Source: Smithella sp. UBA2180
GTDB taxonomy: Bacteria > Desulfobacterota > Syntrophia > Syntrophales > Smithellaceae
Direction: 5' to 3'
DNA length: 10,629 nt
Assembly (NCBI GenBank): GCA_002327415.1
Contig: DCVU01000184.1
Location: 3,678 to 14,306, forward strand
Part shown: one piece after another, positions 1 through 7,335 of the stretch
Layout: each line of letters starts with the position of its first letter
Position numbering within the stretch: position 1 is the stretch's first letter
Translations under genes and position numbers: made by a program
The notes under the pieces: generated by a model
Seen by the model: only the letters and a program-made list of their open reading frames with translations
Told to the model about the DNA's origin: nothing
Database searches by the model: none

Positions 1-24
1 TTTGCTCCAGCTCATTATAGACAT
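1..24 (-). CDS. Possible start of a downstream gene, cut by the window edge
   Basis: Only eight codons are visible (MSIMSWSK). The ATG at 24-22 is preceded on the minus strand by AAGGG (37-33) with 8 nt spacing, a reasonable ribosome-binding site. It overlaps the end of the ORF at 15-248 in another frame, so translation could be coupled. The product cannot be recognised from eight residues. Confidence 0.3.
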
Positions 25-248
25 ATGTTATTCCCTTTCTTTTCCAAAATATATTTTAACAGTCTGGCGGCCATAATTTCTAACCACTTCAAAATGTAAC
101 AACAATTGACAACTTTATAAATGCCGAAATCAACTGTTGGAGTATAAAAAGCACCCTCTTGTATGTCAAGGATATAATAGCCGTTGAATAGCCTTGAATT
201 TTGCTTAACAAAGTGTTTTTTTACATAAAATGTTTGATCAATTTTCAA
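15..248 (-). pseudogene. Short ORF of unknown function, probably the C-terminal remnant of a broken gene
   Basis: The 77-codon frame starts only with a TTG (248) and has no ribosome-binding site before it. Its frame stays open upstream for six more codons to a TAA near 269, just where the preceding ORF (263-526) ends in a different frame. This is the pattern expected if one longer gene was split by a frameshift around 265-275. The protein is ordinary mixed alpha/beta sequence with a basic, helical tail (LLKYILEKK); no signal peptide or membrane span is evident. It follows the two-component operon in the same direction. It could instead be an independent small gene, but the weak start argues against that. 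Function not recognised. Confidence 0.4.
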
Positions 249-262
249 CCTGTAAACATTAG

Positions 263-530
263 CTAAACTTTAGAGAACAAAATACTCATGGAGGTTCCCG
301 TTAGTTTTGTATAAAGAAATTTGTCGATGAATATTTCATCAAGCCGATCCTTGCTTGATGTTTTAATTGAACCTATAAGCTTGATTTTGTCCGCATCCTC
401 AATTATCAGGTCATGTTGGTAGCTCATATTAAATAGCGGTTCGCCATCAACTACAACAGGAAACTGAACAACTCCTGCATGATAATCAACGCCTGTTTCT
501 TTGATTATCAAAAGGAATGTGATCATTCAT
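263..530 (-). pseudogene. Frameshifted ORF, possibly a restriction-nuclease-like fragment
   Basis: A strong Shine-Dalgarno GGGAGG (minus strand, within 538-544) sits 7 nt before an ATG at 530. That frame reads MNDHIPFDNQRNRR and then stops. The long open frame is another one, beginning at the ATG at 526 (87 aa), so the frame with the good start was probably shifted near 490-500. The 87-aa frame has a short charged core: D39, then residues 50-61 LIGSIKTSSKDR, followed by DEIFIDKFLY. A D...(S/E)xK spacing with conserved basic residues is reminiscent of PD-(D/E)xK endonucleases, but this is only an impression. It lies about 45 bp after the response regulator, same strand. The next ORF (15-248) may be the rest of the same gene. 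Confidence 0.4.
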
Positions 531-546
531 TATGGCGCCTCCCTTG

Positions 547-562
547 CGGGAATGCGCTCCCG
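547..562 (-). other. Small hairpin after the response-regulator gene
   Basis: CGGGA (547-551) and TCCCG (558-562) form a 5-bp stem with a 6-nt loop, 13 nt after the response-regulator stop codon. No T-run follows on the minus strand, so it is not a classical terminator; it lies just ahead of the Shine-Dalgarno of the next ORF and could modestly affect its expression. Confidence 0.3.
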
Positions 563-575
563 GTTAACAGCCATC

Positions 576-1937
576 TCAATGTTTCAGTCCGTATTTCTTC
601 AGCTTGTAGCGCAACATGCGTTCGGATATTCCTAAAAGATCAGCGGCTTTTGTCTGATTATCCTGTGTCTTTTCCATAGCCTCGATAATTAATTTTTTTT
701 CTAATTCATCAACCGAATCGCGCAAAACGCCGGAGGCTTTCTTCTCGGAATCATCAGCGGGCAGTACCGATTTGAATGGTAAATCATCTGTTGTAATATA
801 TTGATTGCGCGCTATTACGACGGCCCTTTCAATGATGTTGACCAGCTCACGAACGTTTCCCGGATAATCGTATTTTAAAAGAACGTCACGCGCCTGAGCA
901 GTTAGTCCCCGAATATTTTTTCCGTTTTCCGCGGCAAATTTGTCAATAAAATGGTTGATCAAGAGACTTAAATCTTCTTTTCTTTCTCTCAGGGGCGGCA
1001 GAGACATGGTTACAACTTTCAGACGATAAAAGAGATCTTCGCGAAACGTTCCTTCTTTAACCTGCTCTTCCAGATCGCGATTGGTTGCGCTGATAATTCT
1101 GACGTCGACCTGTAGATTAACATTGCTGCCCAGACGTTGGAATTCCCGTTCCTGCAAAAAACGCAAAAGTTTAACCTGTATGGTCGGACTTAACTCTCCT
1201 ATTTCATCGAGAAAAAGCGTCCCGCCATCGGCTTCTTCGAATCGGCCGATTCTGCGCGAAGACGCGCCGGTAAAAGAGCCTTTCTCGTGGCCGAATAATT
1301 CGCTCTCCAGTAAATTTTCATGCAGGGTCCCGCAATTGACGACAACTATTGACTTGTGCGCCCGGGGGCTCAATTGATGAATCAATCGTGCCAGTAATTC
1401 TTTTCCGGTTCCACTTTCTCCCTGAATCAAAACGGATGCTTTGCTTGCGGCCACACGTCCCGCCAGATTGATCAGTTCAGCCATGCGCTGGCTATTGAAG
1501 ATAATTTTATCCGCGGTGACGCCGCGTTTGCTCAAATCTTCCTTTAAAAGCTTGTTCTCCTGAATCAGCTGTCTTCTTTCCGCTATCCTGTTGACCAGAA
1601 TTATTAATTCATCCAGTTCGACAGGTTTTGTTATATAATCAATTGCGCCTGCTTTTAAGGCTTCAACCGCCGTTTCGATTGTTCCGTAAGCGGTTATTAT
1701 AATCACGTCTATTTCCGGATTGATGTGTTTTACTTCTTTGAGAACCTGCAGACCGTCCATTCCGGGCATCTTGTAGTCCAGAAGAATTAAATCAAAGTGA
1801 CCACCCCGGACTGTTTTAAGCACTTTTTCTCCTTCTTCCGCTTCCATCACGGTATGGCCTTCAGAACGCAAAAAATCGCGCAGCATTTCTCTTTGGGATT
1901 GACCGTCATCGACAACAAGAATACTCAGCTTTTGCAT
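576..1937 (-). CDS. NtrC-family sigma54-dependent response regulator
   Basis: A cytoplasmic transcription activator of 453 aa, normal length for the AtoC/ZraR/NtrC group. The receiver domain (about 1-120) has the acidic pocket D10/D11, phospho-acceptor D54 (LLDYKMPG), T82 and K104. The AAA+ domain (about 145-380) has Walker A GESGTGKE (173-180, K179), the sigma54-contacting loop GSFTGA (220-225, a variant of GAFTGA), Walker B LFLDE (241-245) and the FRED...LFYRL and LRERKEDL segments expected in this family. A Fis-type helix-turn-helix closes the protein (about 427-451, NQTKAADLLGISERMLRYKL). The start at 1937 has AAGGA upstream, placed within the end of the kinase gene, 6 bp between genes. 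It should be phosphorylated by the adjacent kinase and open sigma54 promoters; target genes are not visible here. Confidence 0.95.
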   Translation of the reverse strand: MQKLSILVVDDGQSQREMLRDFLRSEGHTVMEAEEGEKVLKTVRGGHFDLILLDYKMPGMDGLQVLKEVKHINPEIDVIIITAYGTIETAVEALKAGAIDYITKPVELDELIILVNRIAERRQLIQENKLLKEDLSKRGVTADKIIFNSQRMAELINLAGRVAASKASVLIQGESGTGKELLARLIHQLSPRAHKSIVVVNCGTLHENLLESELFGHEKGSFTGASSRRIGRFEEADGGTLFLDEIGELSPTIQVKLLRFLQEREFQRLGSNVNLQVDVRIISATNRDLEEQVKEGTFREDLFYRLKVVTMSLPPLRERKEDLSLLINHFIDKFAAENGKNIRGLTAQARDVLLKYDYPGNVRELVNIIERAVVIARNQYITTDDLPFKSVLPADDSEKKASGVLRDSVDELEKKLIIEAMEKTQDNQTKAADLLGISERMLRYKLKKYGLKH

Positions 1938-1943
1938 GAATTT

Positions 1944-3746
1944 TTAGTCCTTATCTCTTGAGGGTGTTTCATTGAATCTTTCACGAGGCAAAATAACTTC
2001 AAATATGGTTCCTTTACCTTTTCTGCTGATAACCTGTATATCTCCTCCATGACCGCGGATGATTTCAAAAGCCAAAGGTATACCTAATCCTACGCCCTTT
2101 TCTTTAGTTGTATATTCAGGACTGAAAATCTTTTCGATTTCTTCTGCTGTCATGCCGCAGCCGGTATCGGAAATTCTGGTGATAATATAATTCTTTCCAT
2201 GCTTATCCACTGTAATGGTAATTTTTCCTTCTGCCTCTGTTATCGATTCCATGGCATTTTTGATCAAGTTGAGAAATGCCTGCTGAAGTTTATTGACATC
2301 CATGGAAATCAAAGCCGGATCTTCCCGCCATGTTGTTTCAATGGTAATGCCATGGGTTGACGCTTCCTCACGGATAAGGGTGACTATTTTTTGCAGCACT
2401 TCCGTGATGGAGAATTTAGAGAAATCCAGCCGGCGGCTTTTGGAAAAGGTCAGGAACTCTTCAATTATTCCGTTTAGACGCTTGATTTCATCTTTGATAA
2501 CTCCGGAAAGATTTTGGAAATCAGCCTCTTTTGGGGGGTCGGAAGGAACAAAATCACGCTTAAGCCTTTGAGCTGCTATGCTGATGGCGTTTAAAGGGTT
2601 GCGAATTTCATGCGCCACTCCGGCTGCCAGTTGTCCTAAAGAAGAAAGCCTTTCCGCTTTTTCCAGTTGCCTTTCCATTTCAACAATGCCGGCCAGATGC
2701 TGGTTCTGATCATGATAAAGCAGCCACATGGAAAGCAAAGCGATGGCGACGATAAAAAACATGAAGACAAAGATATGTTGACGGTTTTCGGCAATACTTT
2801 TATCCATAGAACTGCGATCAAGGCCGATTCTCACGATACCGACAATTTTTTTGTCTACAAACAAGGGTGCCACTAAATCCAAAATTTTATGGTCAGCGTA
2901 ATTAATTTTCCTGCTGGCAATTTTTATCTTGCCGGCTAAAATTTCTTCAAGTTTGAAATCGTTTCTGCTTAAACCGGGGGCAAACTGGCCGACGCTACTA
3001 AGCAGTTTGTTTTGATCATTGATGATTTGCATGTAGACGATGCCGTGGCCTTCGCCTATTTTGTTCATTCCTTTTTCTCCGGCTACTTTCAAACTCCAGT
3101 AAATTAATCCGGCTTTGTCCAGATTTATTACCACTGTGCCGCTGTTATCCTTACGCCTTAAACCTATAAAACCTATTTTCTGCTTTTCCCGTATTTTCTC
3201 TAATAGTTCCAAAGTAGTTAATTTTTTGCCATTTTTAAAAAGATCGCTTGAATCCAGCATGTTTGTTTGTAAAGCATTGCTTTGATGAACCGCATTTCCC
3301 TGAGCGTTTAATAAACCGATGTAAAAAAAATTGTTATCAACAGCAAATTTATGCAGGTAATCGTTGTTTGTTTTACCCTTTTTCCATTGCTCATCCAGGG
3401 CCAAAGCCATTTTTGTTATTGCTTCGATTACCCATTTTTTGGAATAAGAAGCTTCGTCCTGGCTGGCATTCTTTATATTGGAAGCTTTTTTTTCAGGTGT
3501 GGCAATTATACTTTTTAAATTTTCTTCAGTTAAACGCTGCAGCACGCCGATGGTGCTCAGGGCCTGATCTTCCATAAATGCTATGAGATTATTTTCACTT
3601 CGTTGGATTTCCAGAAATCCTGTAGTAAGAATCAAGGCTACAAAAATAGCGCTGACAATAGCTACAGCTAAAGGCTGGAGAAACGGATCATTGTAATTGT
3701 GAGCTTTGCGGCGAACAATCAAATCTTTTTTTCTAAAAAAAATCAT
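1944..3746 (-). CDS. Membrane-bound sensor histidine kinase
   Basis: A 600-aa sensor kinase forming an operon with the NtrC-type regulator. A basic N-terminus (FRKKDLIVRRK) precedes TM1 (about 26-46); a periplasmic sensor of about 280 residues follows (47-323), then TM2 (about 324-344). The sensor has a Cache-like feel (YIGLLNAQGNAVHQ and later DLVAPLFVDKKIVGIVRIGLD) but its ligand is unknown. There is no evident HAMP or PAS domain: TM2 runs through a short coiled coil into the HisKA helix with H379 (GVAHEIRNPLNA). The HATPase domain has the N-box N493/N497 (FLNLIKNAMES), G1 box DTGCGM (527-532), F-box IFSPEYTTK and G2 box GVGLGI (551-556). The start follows AGGG with about 5 nt spacing. It would autophosphorylate H379 and pass phosphate to D54 of the partner. 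Confidence 0.95.
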   Translation of the reverse strand: MIFFRKKDLIVRRKAHNYNDPFLQPLAVAIVSAIFVALILTTGFLEIQRSENNLIAFMEDQALSTIGVLQRLTEENLKSIIATPEKKASNIKNASQDEASYSKKWVIEAITKMALALDEQWKKGKTNNDYLHKFAVDNNFFYIGLLNAQGNAVHQSNALQTNMLDSSDLFKNGKKLTTLELLEKIREKQKIGFIGLRRKDNSGTVVINLDKAGLIYWSLKVAGEKGMNKIGEGHGIVYMQIINDQNKLLSSVGQFAPGLSRNDFKLEEILAGKIKIASRKINYADHKILDLVAPLFVDKKIVGIVRIGLDRSSMDKSIAENRQHIFVFMFFIVAIALLSMWLLYHDQNQHLAGIVEMERQLEKAERLSSLGQLAAGVAHEIRNPLNAISIAAQRLKRDFVPSDPPKEADFQNLSGVIKDEIKRLNGIIEEFLTFSKSRRLDFSKFSITEVLQKIVTLIREEASTHGITIETTWREDPALISMDVNKLQQAFLNLIKNAMESITEAEGKITITVDKHGKNYIITRISDTGCGMTAEEIEKIFSPEYTTKEKGVGLGIPLAFEIIRGHGGDIQVISRKGKGTIFEVILPRERFNETPSRDKD

Positions 3747-3776
3747 TTTTACCCTGATAATCTTATTTTGTTAGTA

Positions 3777-3804
3777 ACTTTAAGCTATTTAAGGAAAAAG
3801 TCAA
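3777..3804 (-). promoter_or_regulatory. Candidate promoter of the kinase-regulator operon
   Basis: On the minus strand, TTGACT (3804-3799) and TAAAGT (3782-3777) are separated by 16 bp, with the kinase start 30 bp downstream. The -35 element is good, the -10 moderate. No properly spaced sigma54 (-24/-12) site was found upstream. Confidence 0.35.
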
Positions 3805-3828
3805 CGGCTAATCCCTCAAGCCCCGACA

Positions 3829-4059
3829 TTTTCGTCGAAAAAGTGGCAAAAGTTGCAACTTATAAATAACCATATGTATTTATTGCATTATTTAAAATAA
3901 GCAGATATGCTTTTCGACATTTATTGCCGCCAACATAAAAGGTTTATACATTACTATTGGCACTATAATAAATTATTTATCAATAATATTAAATTGTTAC
4001 AGTGATAATGCCATTTATGGTACGATAAATGCTTTAAATAAGAGCAAGTTAATTTATTG
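3829..4059. repeat. AT-rich spacer with clustered inverted repeats and ATTTATTG copies
   Basis: No gene is visible between 3747 and 4259. Perfect inverted repeats stand close together: TTTTCG-t-CGAAAA (3829-3841), ATAAATA and TATTTAT around an 8-nt spacer (3862-3883), ATAAAT-t-ATTTAT (3968-3980), and CATTTAT and ATAAATG around 6 nt (4012-4031). The octamer ATTTATTG occurs at 3878, 3919 and 4052. High AT content makes some of this likely by chance, but the exactness and clustering could reflect operator sites upstream of the kinase operon. Confidence 0.4.
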
Positions 4060-4137
4060 TCGACTAAAAATAACGGGTATGATTGGCCGGCAACAAAATA
4101 ACCAAGAAGGTGTTAAACCTTCTCTCTTCATTCCTCA

Positions 4138-4169
4138 GGGAGGCCCTAACCAAGCCTCCCTTTCCTTTT
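4138..4169 (+). terminator. Plus-strand intrinsic terminator with no gene upstream
   Basis: GGGAGGC (4138-4144) pairs with GCCTCCC (4154-4160) around a 9-nt loop, followed by TTTCCTTTT. A second hairpin, AGAAGG (4105-4110) with CCTTCT (4118-4123), lies just before it. On the minus strand the GC-rich hairpin is not followed by a T-run, so it would terminate plus-strand transcripts. All genes nearby are on the minus strand, so the terminated transcript is unidentified. Confidence 0.5.
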
Positions 4170-4176
4170 AATGAGA

Positions 4177-4241
4177 CCCGCTAAGAGCGAACGTAGTGAA
4201 GCTCGAAGCGCAAGTCGAACTATCCCCGAAGCGGAGCGGGA
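4177..4241. repeat. REP-like palindromic element after rarA
   Basis: GC-rich for its surroundings. Outer arms CCCGCT (4177-4182) and AGCGGG (4235-4240) are inverted, and the inner sequence repeats GAAGC/CGAAGCG-type words; a bulged hairpin can form from TCCCCG (4223-4228) and CGGGA (4237-4241). It sits directly downstream of the rarA stop codon. Such elements often occur as dispersed intergenic repeats; only one copy is in this window. Confidence 0.35.
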
Positions 4242-4259
4242 TTTGACACTCTCTGAAAT

Positions 4260-5609
4260 TTATTTCTTGTCTGCATCTTTTTTCTTGCTCCGCCAGTATT
4301 TTAATCTTTCCTTGATAGTTTTCTCAAATCCGGTGTCTTTAGGTTGGTAAAATATCTGCCCCTTAATTTCATCCGGCAGGTATTCCTGCTGTACGTAAGC
4401 GTCGGGGTAATCGTGGGCGTATTTGTAGTCTTTACCGTAGTCAAGCTCTTTCATTAATTTTGTCGGTGCATTGCGAATATGCAGAGGCACGGGCAAATAT
4501 CCTTTTGTATTAATAATTTCTTTAACTTTACCGTAACCAACATAAAGCGAATTGCTTTTGGGCGCTGTTGCCAGATAAACGGCCGCCTGAGCCAAAGCCA
4601 ATTCTCCTTCCGGCAGACCGATAAAATGAAAAGCCTGCTGAGCGGCCATAGCAATAACCAGGGCCTGCGGATCGGCGTTGCCGATGTCTTCCGATGCGAA
4701 GCGCACCATGCGCCTTGCAATGTAAAGAGGATCTTCTCCGGCGGCAAGCATTCGCCCCAGCCAGTACAGCGCGGCGTCAGGATCACTGCCGCGCAAGCTT
4801 TTGTGCAAAGCCGAAATTAAATTATAATGCTCTTCACCGTCTTTGTCATATAAAAGCGATTTCTTCAGCAGGGCTTCCTGGGCGAATTTCAGAGAGACCA
4901 CCCTTTTATCTTCCGGAAGATTTTGCACCATAGATACGATAGCTTCCAGATTATTCAACGCATTGCGGGCATCGCCGTCAGCCAAACCTACGATATAATT
5001 AAGAACATCAGATTCGATTTTTATAGAAATTTGTCCGAACCCTCGCTGTTTATCTTTCAAAGCATTCTCGAGAATAGCCAGTAGATCTTCTTCGGAAAAT
5101 GGCTTTAAAATTAAAACCCTTGTTCGCGATAAAAGAGGTGCAATTACTTCAAAAGAAGGATTTTCCGTAGTCGCGCCAATCAACGTAATCAAACCGCTTT
5201 CCACATGCGGTAAAAAAGCGTCCTGCTGTGCTTTGTTGAAACGGTGAATTTCGTCAACAAAGAGAATCATTTTCATTTTTTTTCTTTCCAGCAGTTCTCT
5301 GGCTTCATCAATGACCGCGCGAATTTCTTTTACGCCGGAAAGAACGGCAGAAAAACTGACAAAATTTGATTTGGTTTCACGGGCTAAGATTCTGGCCAAA
5401 GTGGTTTTGCCCGAGCCCGGCGGCCCCCAGAAAATCATGGAAAAAAGTTTATCTTCTTCGATGGCGCGTTTGAGCAGACAGCCCTCTGACAGAAGATGCC
5501 GCTGGCCGATGTATTCAGAAATATTTTGCGGCCTCATTCTTTCGGCAAGCGGCGCCGAATCTTTTGCGTTCCCCGGGCCGTCCTGATTGAATAAATCTAA
5601 ATTTTTCAT
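4260..5609 (-). CDS. rarA: Replication-associated recombination protein A (RarA/MgsA)
   Basis: A 449-aa clamp-loader-like AAA+ ATPase that acts at stalled replication forks with SSB and the replisome. Length and layout match the family: N-terminal LAERMRPQNISEYIGQ (21-36), Walker A GPPGSGKTT (62-70), Walker B ILFVDEIHRF (115-124), sensor 1 GATTENPSF (145-153), sensor 2 GDARNALN (212-219), then the family's tetramerisation region with GSDPDAALYWLGRML (274-288) and EDIGNADP (307-314). The start at 5609 has AAGG 7 nt before it. Start codon and ribosome-binding site lie inside a 31-bp direct repeat that is found again at 8898-8927; the copy here also reads EAAKAKK and then TGA overlapping the rarA ATG. 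This suggests that rarA was once coupled to the small ORF now at 8892-9161. A replacement promoter is seen at 5640-5668. Confidence 0.95.
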   Translation of the reverse strand: MKNLDLFNQDGPGNAKDSAPLAERMRPQNISEYIGQRHLLSEGCLLKRAIEEDKLFSMIFWGPPGSGKTTLARILARETKSNFVSFSAVLSGVKEIRAVIDEARELLERKKMKMILFVDEIHRFNKAQQDAFLPHVESGLITLIGATTENPSFEVIAPLLSRTRVLILKPFSEEDLLAILENALKDKQRGFGQISIKIESDVLNYIVGLADGDARNALNNLEAIVSMVQNLPEDKRVVSLKFAQEALLKKSLLYDKDGEEHYNLISALHKSLRGSDPDAALYWLGRMLAAGEDPLYIARRMVRFASEDIGNADPQALVIAMAAQQAFHFIGLPEGELALAQAAVYLATAPKSNSLYVGYGKVKEIINTKGYLPVPLHIRNAPTKLMKELDYGKDYKYAHDYPDAYVQQEYLPDEIKGQIFYQPKDTGFEKTIKERLKYWRSKKKDADKK

Positions 5610-5629
5610 TTTTTTGCCTTTGCCGCTTC
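5599..5629. repeat. Left copy of the 30/31-bp direct repeat bounding the inserted block
   Basis: Matches 8898-8927 at every base except for one extra T in a homopolymer (seven T at 5609-5615 against six at 8908-8913). It covers the rarA ribosome-binding site and first codons. Sequence similarity stops abruptly on both sides. It may be a target duplication, an att-like core, or a homology tract used for insertion. Confidence 0.85.
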
Positions 5630-5639
5630 TTGATTTGTT

Positions 5640-5668
5640 TATTTATTAACTTATTCTTTCCCTGTCAA
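5640..5668 (-). promoter_or_regulatory. Candidate sigma70 promoter for rarA
   Basis: On the minus strand, a perfect TTGACA (5668-5663) is followed after 17 bp by TAAATA (5645-5640), about 31 bp before the rarA start codon. It lies inside the left end of the inserted block. Confidence 0.5.
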
Positions 5669-5694
5669 TCTGAATTAGGCCCCGTATTTCCCGC

Positions 5695-5724
5695 TTGACA
5701 ATAGAACGTTCGTTCTACTATAAA
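5695..5724 (+). promoter_or_regulatory. Strong promoter overlapped by a TetR-type operator
   Basis: TTGACA (5695-5700) and TATAAA (5719-5724) are spaced by 18 bp. The spacer holds a perfect inverted repeat, TAGAACG-tt-CGTTCTA (5702-5717), so a bound repressor would cover the promoter. Operators of this form between -35 and -10 are typical of TetR-family regulators. No TetR gene is present; the only downstream coding sequence is the broken IS91 transposase. Confidence 0.6.
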
Positions 5725-5766
5725 TCATTCCTTCGCAGTTAATTTATCATGTCCAGTGAGGTAGAT

Positions 5767-6546
5767 ATGGCATTGCCCTCAGCCATTTACCAGGCACACC
5801 GACCGCAAGATTCAGATTATTACCACTGCGTTGAGGATTATTGTGAAACCTTTATGCAGAAATATGACGACCGTTTCTCACGGCAGTATGGCTTCTGGCG
5901 GCAGCCGAATCTTACCGAAAGATGAAAGCGCCATGGAAAATCTGGCGCGTTATATCATTCGGGCGTCGTTTTCTCAGGAACGCATGCGGTATCTGGAACA
6001 GAAAGGTACGGTCCTCTACACTGCAAAAGATGGCAGGACAAGCAAGAACTTCCCCGCAATGGACTGGCTGGCGGCCATGTGTTAGCATATCCCGAACAGG
6101 GGCGAGCAGATGGTCAGATACTACGGCTATTACAGCAACGTCTCGCGCGGAAAAAGGAAAGAGGCGGGAGCGGACGATGCCATTCCTTGCATTTTCGAAC
6201 CGGATGGAAATTCAAAAACACTCAGGAAGAATTGGGCGCGTTTGATTCAGAAAATATATCAGGTTGATCCTCTGATCTGTCCGAAATGTCAGGGCGTCAT
6301 GCGCATCATCAGCTTTATCGAAGACGCGCAGGTCATCCGGGATATCCTCACGCATCTGGGTCTCTGGCTTGTCCGATCAAGGCCGCCGCCAAAGATCCAT
6401 GACCCGCCAAACCGCGAATACGCCGTTGCCTTTGGCGGGGACATGTTGCGGAAGTCCGCAAGGACCGAAACGTATCCCCAGAACGAACACCCTGACAGAT
6501 CTACGGCGACCCGGAATATTCCTGGGATGATTATATTCAGTCATAA
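5767..6546 (+). pseudogene. Decayed IS91-family (Y2/HUH) transposase
   Basis: Three fragments of one transposase can be read. The N-terminal part starts at ATG 5767, with GAGG 5 nt before it, and reads DSDYYHCVEDYCETF...DDRFSRQYGFWR to a TGA at 5923. A second frame carries RILPKDESAMENLARYIIRA, reaches an in-frame TAG at 6083 where Ser is usual, and continues as HIPNRGEQMVRYYGYYSNVS (candidate catalytic tyrosines), NWARLIQKIYQVDPLICPKC and FIEDAQVIRDILTHLGLW. The last part, DPEYSWDDYIQS ending in TAA 6544-6546, lies in a third frame, so a frameshift falls between about 6420 and 6508. Family proteins have roughly 200 more residues between the first two parts; that deletion, near 5890-5910, removed the zinc-binding and HUH regions. 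The element cannot be autonomous. IS91 elements lack inverted repeats and target duplications, so its exact ends are not assigned. Confidence 0.85.
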
Positions 6547-7335
6547 CGTTTTGTGATTTTTTCAACAATCATTTAAGACGCGCTGGATAAGTTTGTCTGA
6601 ATTCTAGGGGAAATGTCTGTTTTACAGGTAATACCGTCAAAAGGTGATCAGCTTTTTCAACTAAAAGCAAGTTCTTATCAATTTAAGAATAATTCAATTA
6701 TATATCAATATCAATCGACGAACTCCTTCATGGAGGCTACGGGTACCACTCGGTTTACAAGAACATTCCTGAGTTCATAGAGAAAGCGGAATTCCGGCGA
6801 TCAGGTATCCAGTAATGGCACCGTGAACCGATAGAGAGCCCTGCGCGCGATCAATAGATTGCAGGTTAACTTCTGGATTAGGTAATACTTGAAATTGTGT
6901 AGTGCTGAAAGGGTCACCTCTGCGGTGATTATGTCTTCCTGAAGGAAGATCTGATAATTTTTAACGGCATACTTTATTTCAAGCTATATTCACTAAGTTC
7001 GGGATATTCCGTCCGGGGACAAAAGAGCCGGATTAGATTGTTCCTTCCCTTCTCCGTATCCCTCAATATGTTGAGGTTCCACCATATGTGGAGGCCAAAC
7101 GGATCCATTTCATACGTTTCTGCTGTTCTCCGCTATGAACCTAATCTCATGTTATCAAAGTAATATTCTAAACTTCTGATTTTTCTTCGGCTGTTGGCAT
7201 GCCATTTGCAAACGATAAGCATTGTGGAGGGTTAAGGTCACGAAGATCATGAAATGGTGATGGGGAATAATATTACTCTCTCCATCGGGAGCAATCATTG
7301 ACAGAAAAAGATTACCTATTTAAGGAGGCACTACG
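6547..7335. other. Gene-poor stretch with several small hairpins
   Basis: No convincing gene was found in these 789 bp. Part may be the remaining end of the IS91 relic. A 55-codon frame without a start (6648-6815) contains coding-like sequence (ELLHGGYGYHSVYKNIPEF) and may be a gene scrap. Hairpins are TCACC and GGTGA (6914-6928), TCTTCC-tgaa-GGAAGA (6934-6949), CCTCAA-tatg-TTGAGG (7061-7076) and CCAC-catat-GTGG (7079-7091). The region is the long leader side of the DUF4360-like gene at 7336, so an untranslated leader or small RNA is possible. Confidence 0.4.

Noticed and set aside
479..679. 66-aa plus-strand open frame
   Set aside because: Antisense to the end of the response regulator, which has a complete Fis-type helix-turn-helix there.
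3844..3857. TGGCA and TTGCA resembling a sigma54 -24/-12 promoter
   Set aside because: The GG and GC dinucleotides are 8 nt apart instead of 10, and it points away from the kinase operon.
5922..6267. Overlapping plus-strand frames in the IS91 relic
   Set aside because: Only the frame with SAMENLARYII and MVRYYGYYSNVS matches the transposase; the others are alternative-frame shadows.
7298..7320. TTGACA as a -35 box for the first DUF4360-like gene
   Set aside because: No acceptable -10 box at 16-18 bp; that position holds the Shine-Dalgarno AAGGAGG instead.
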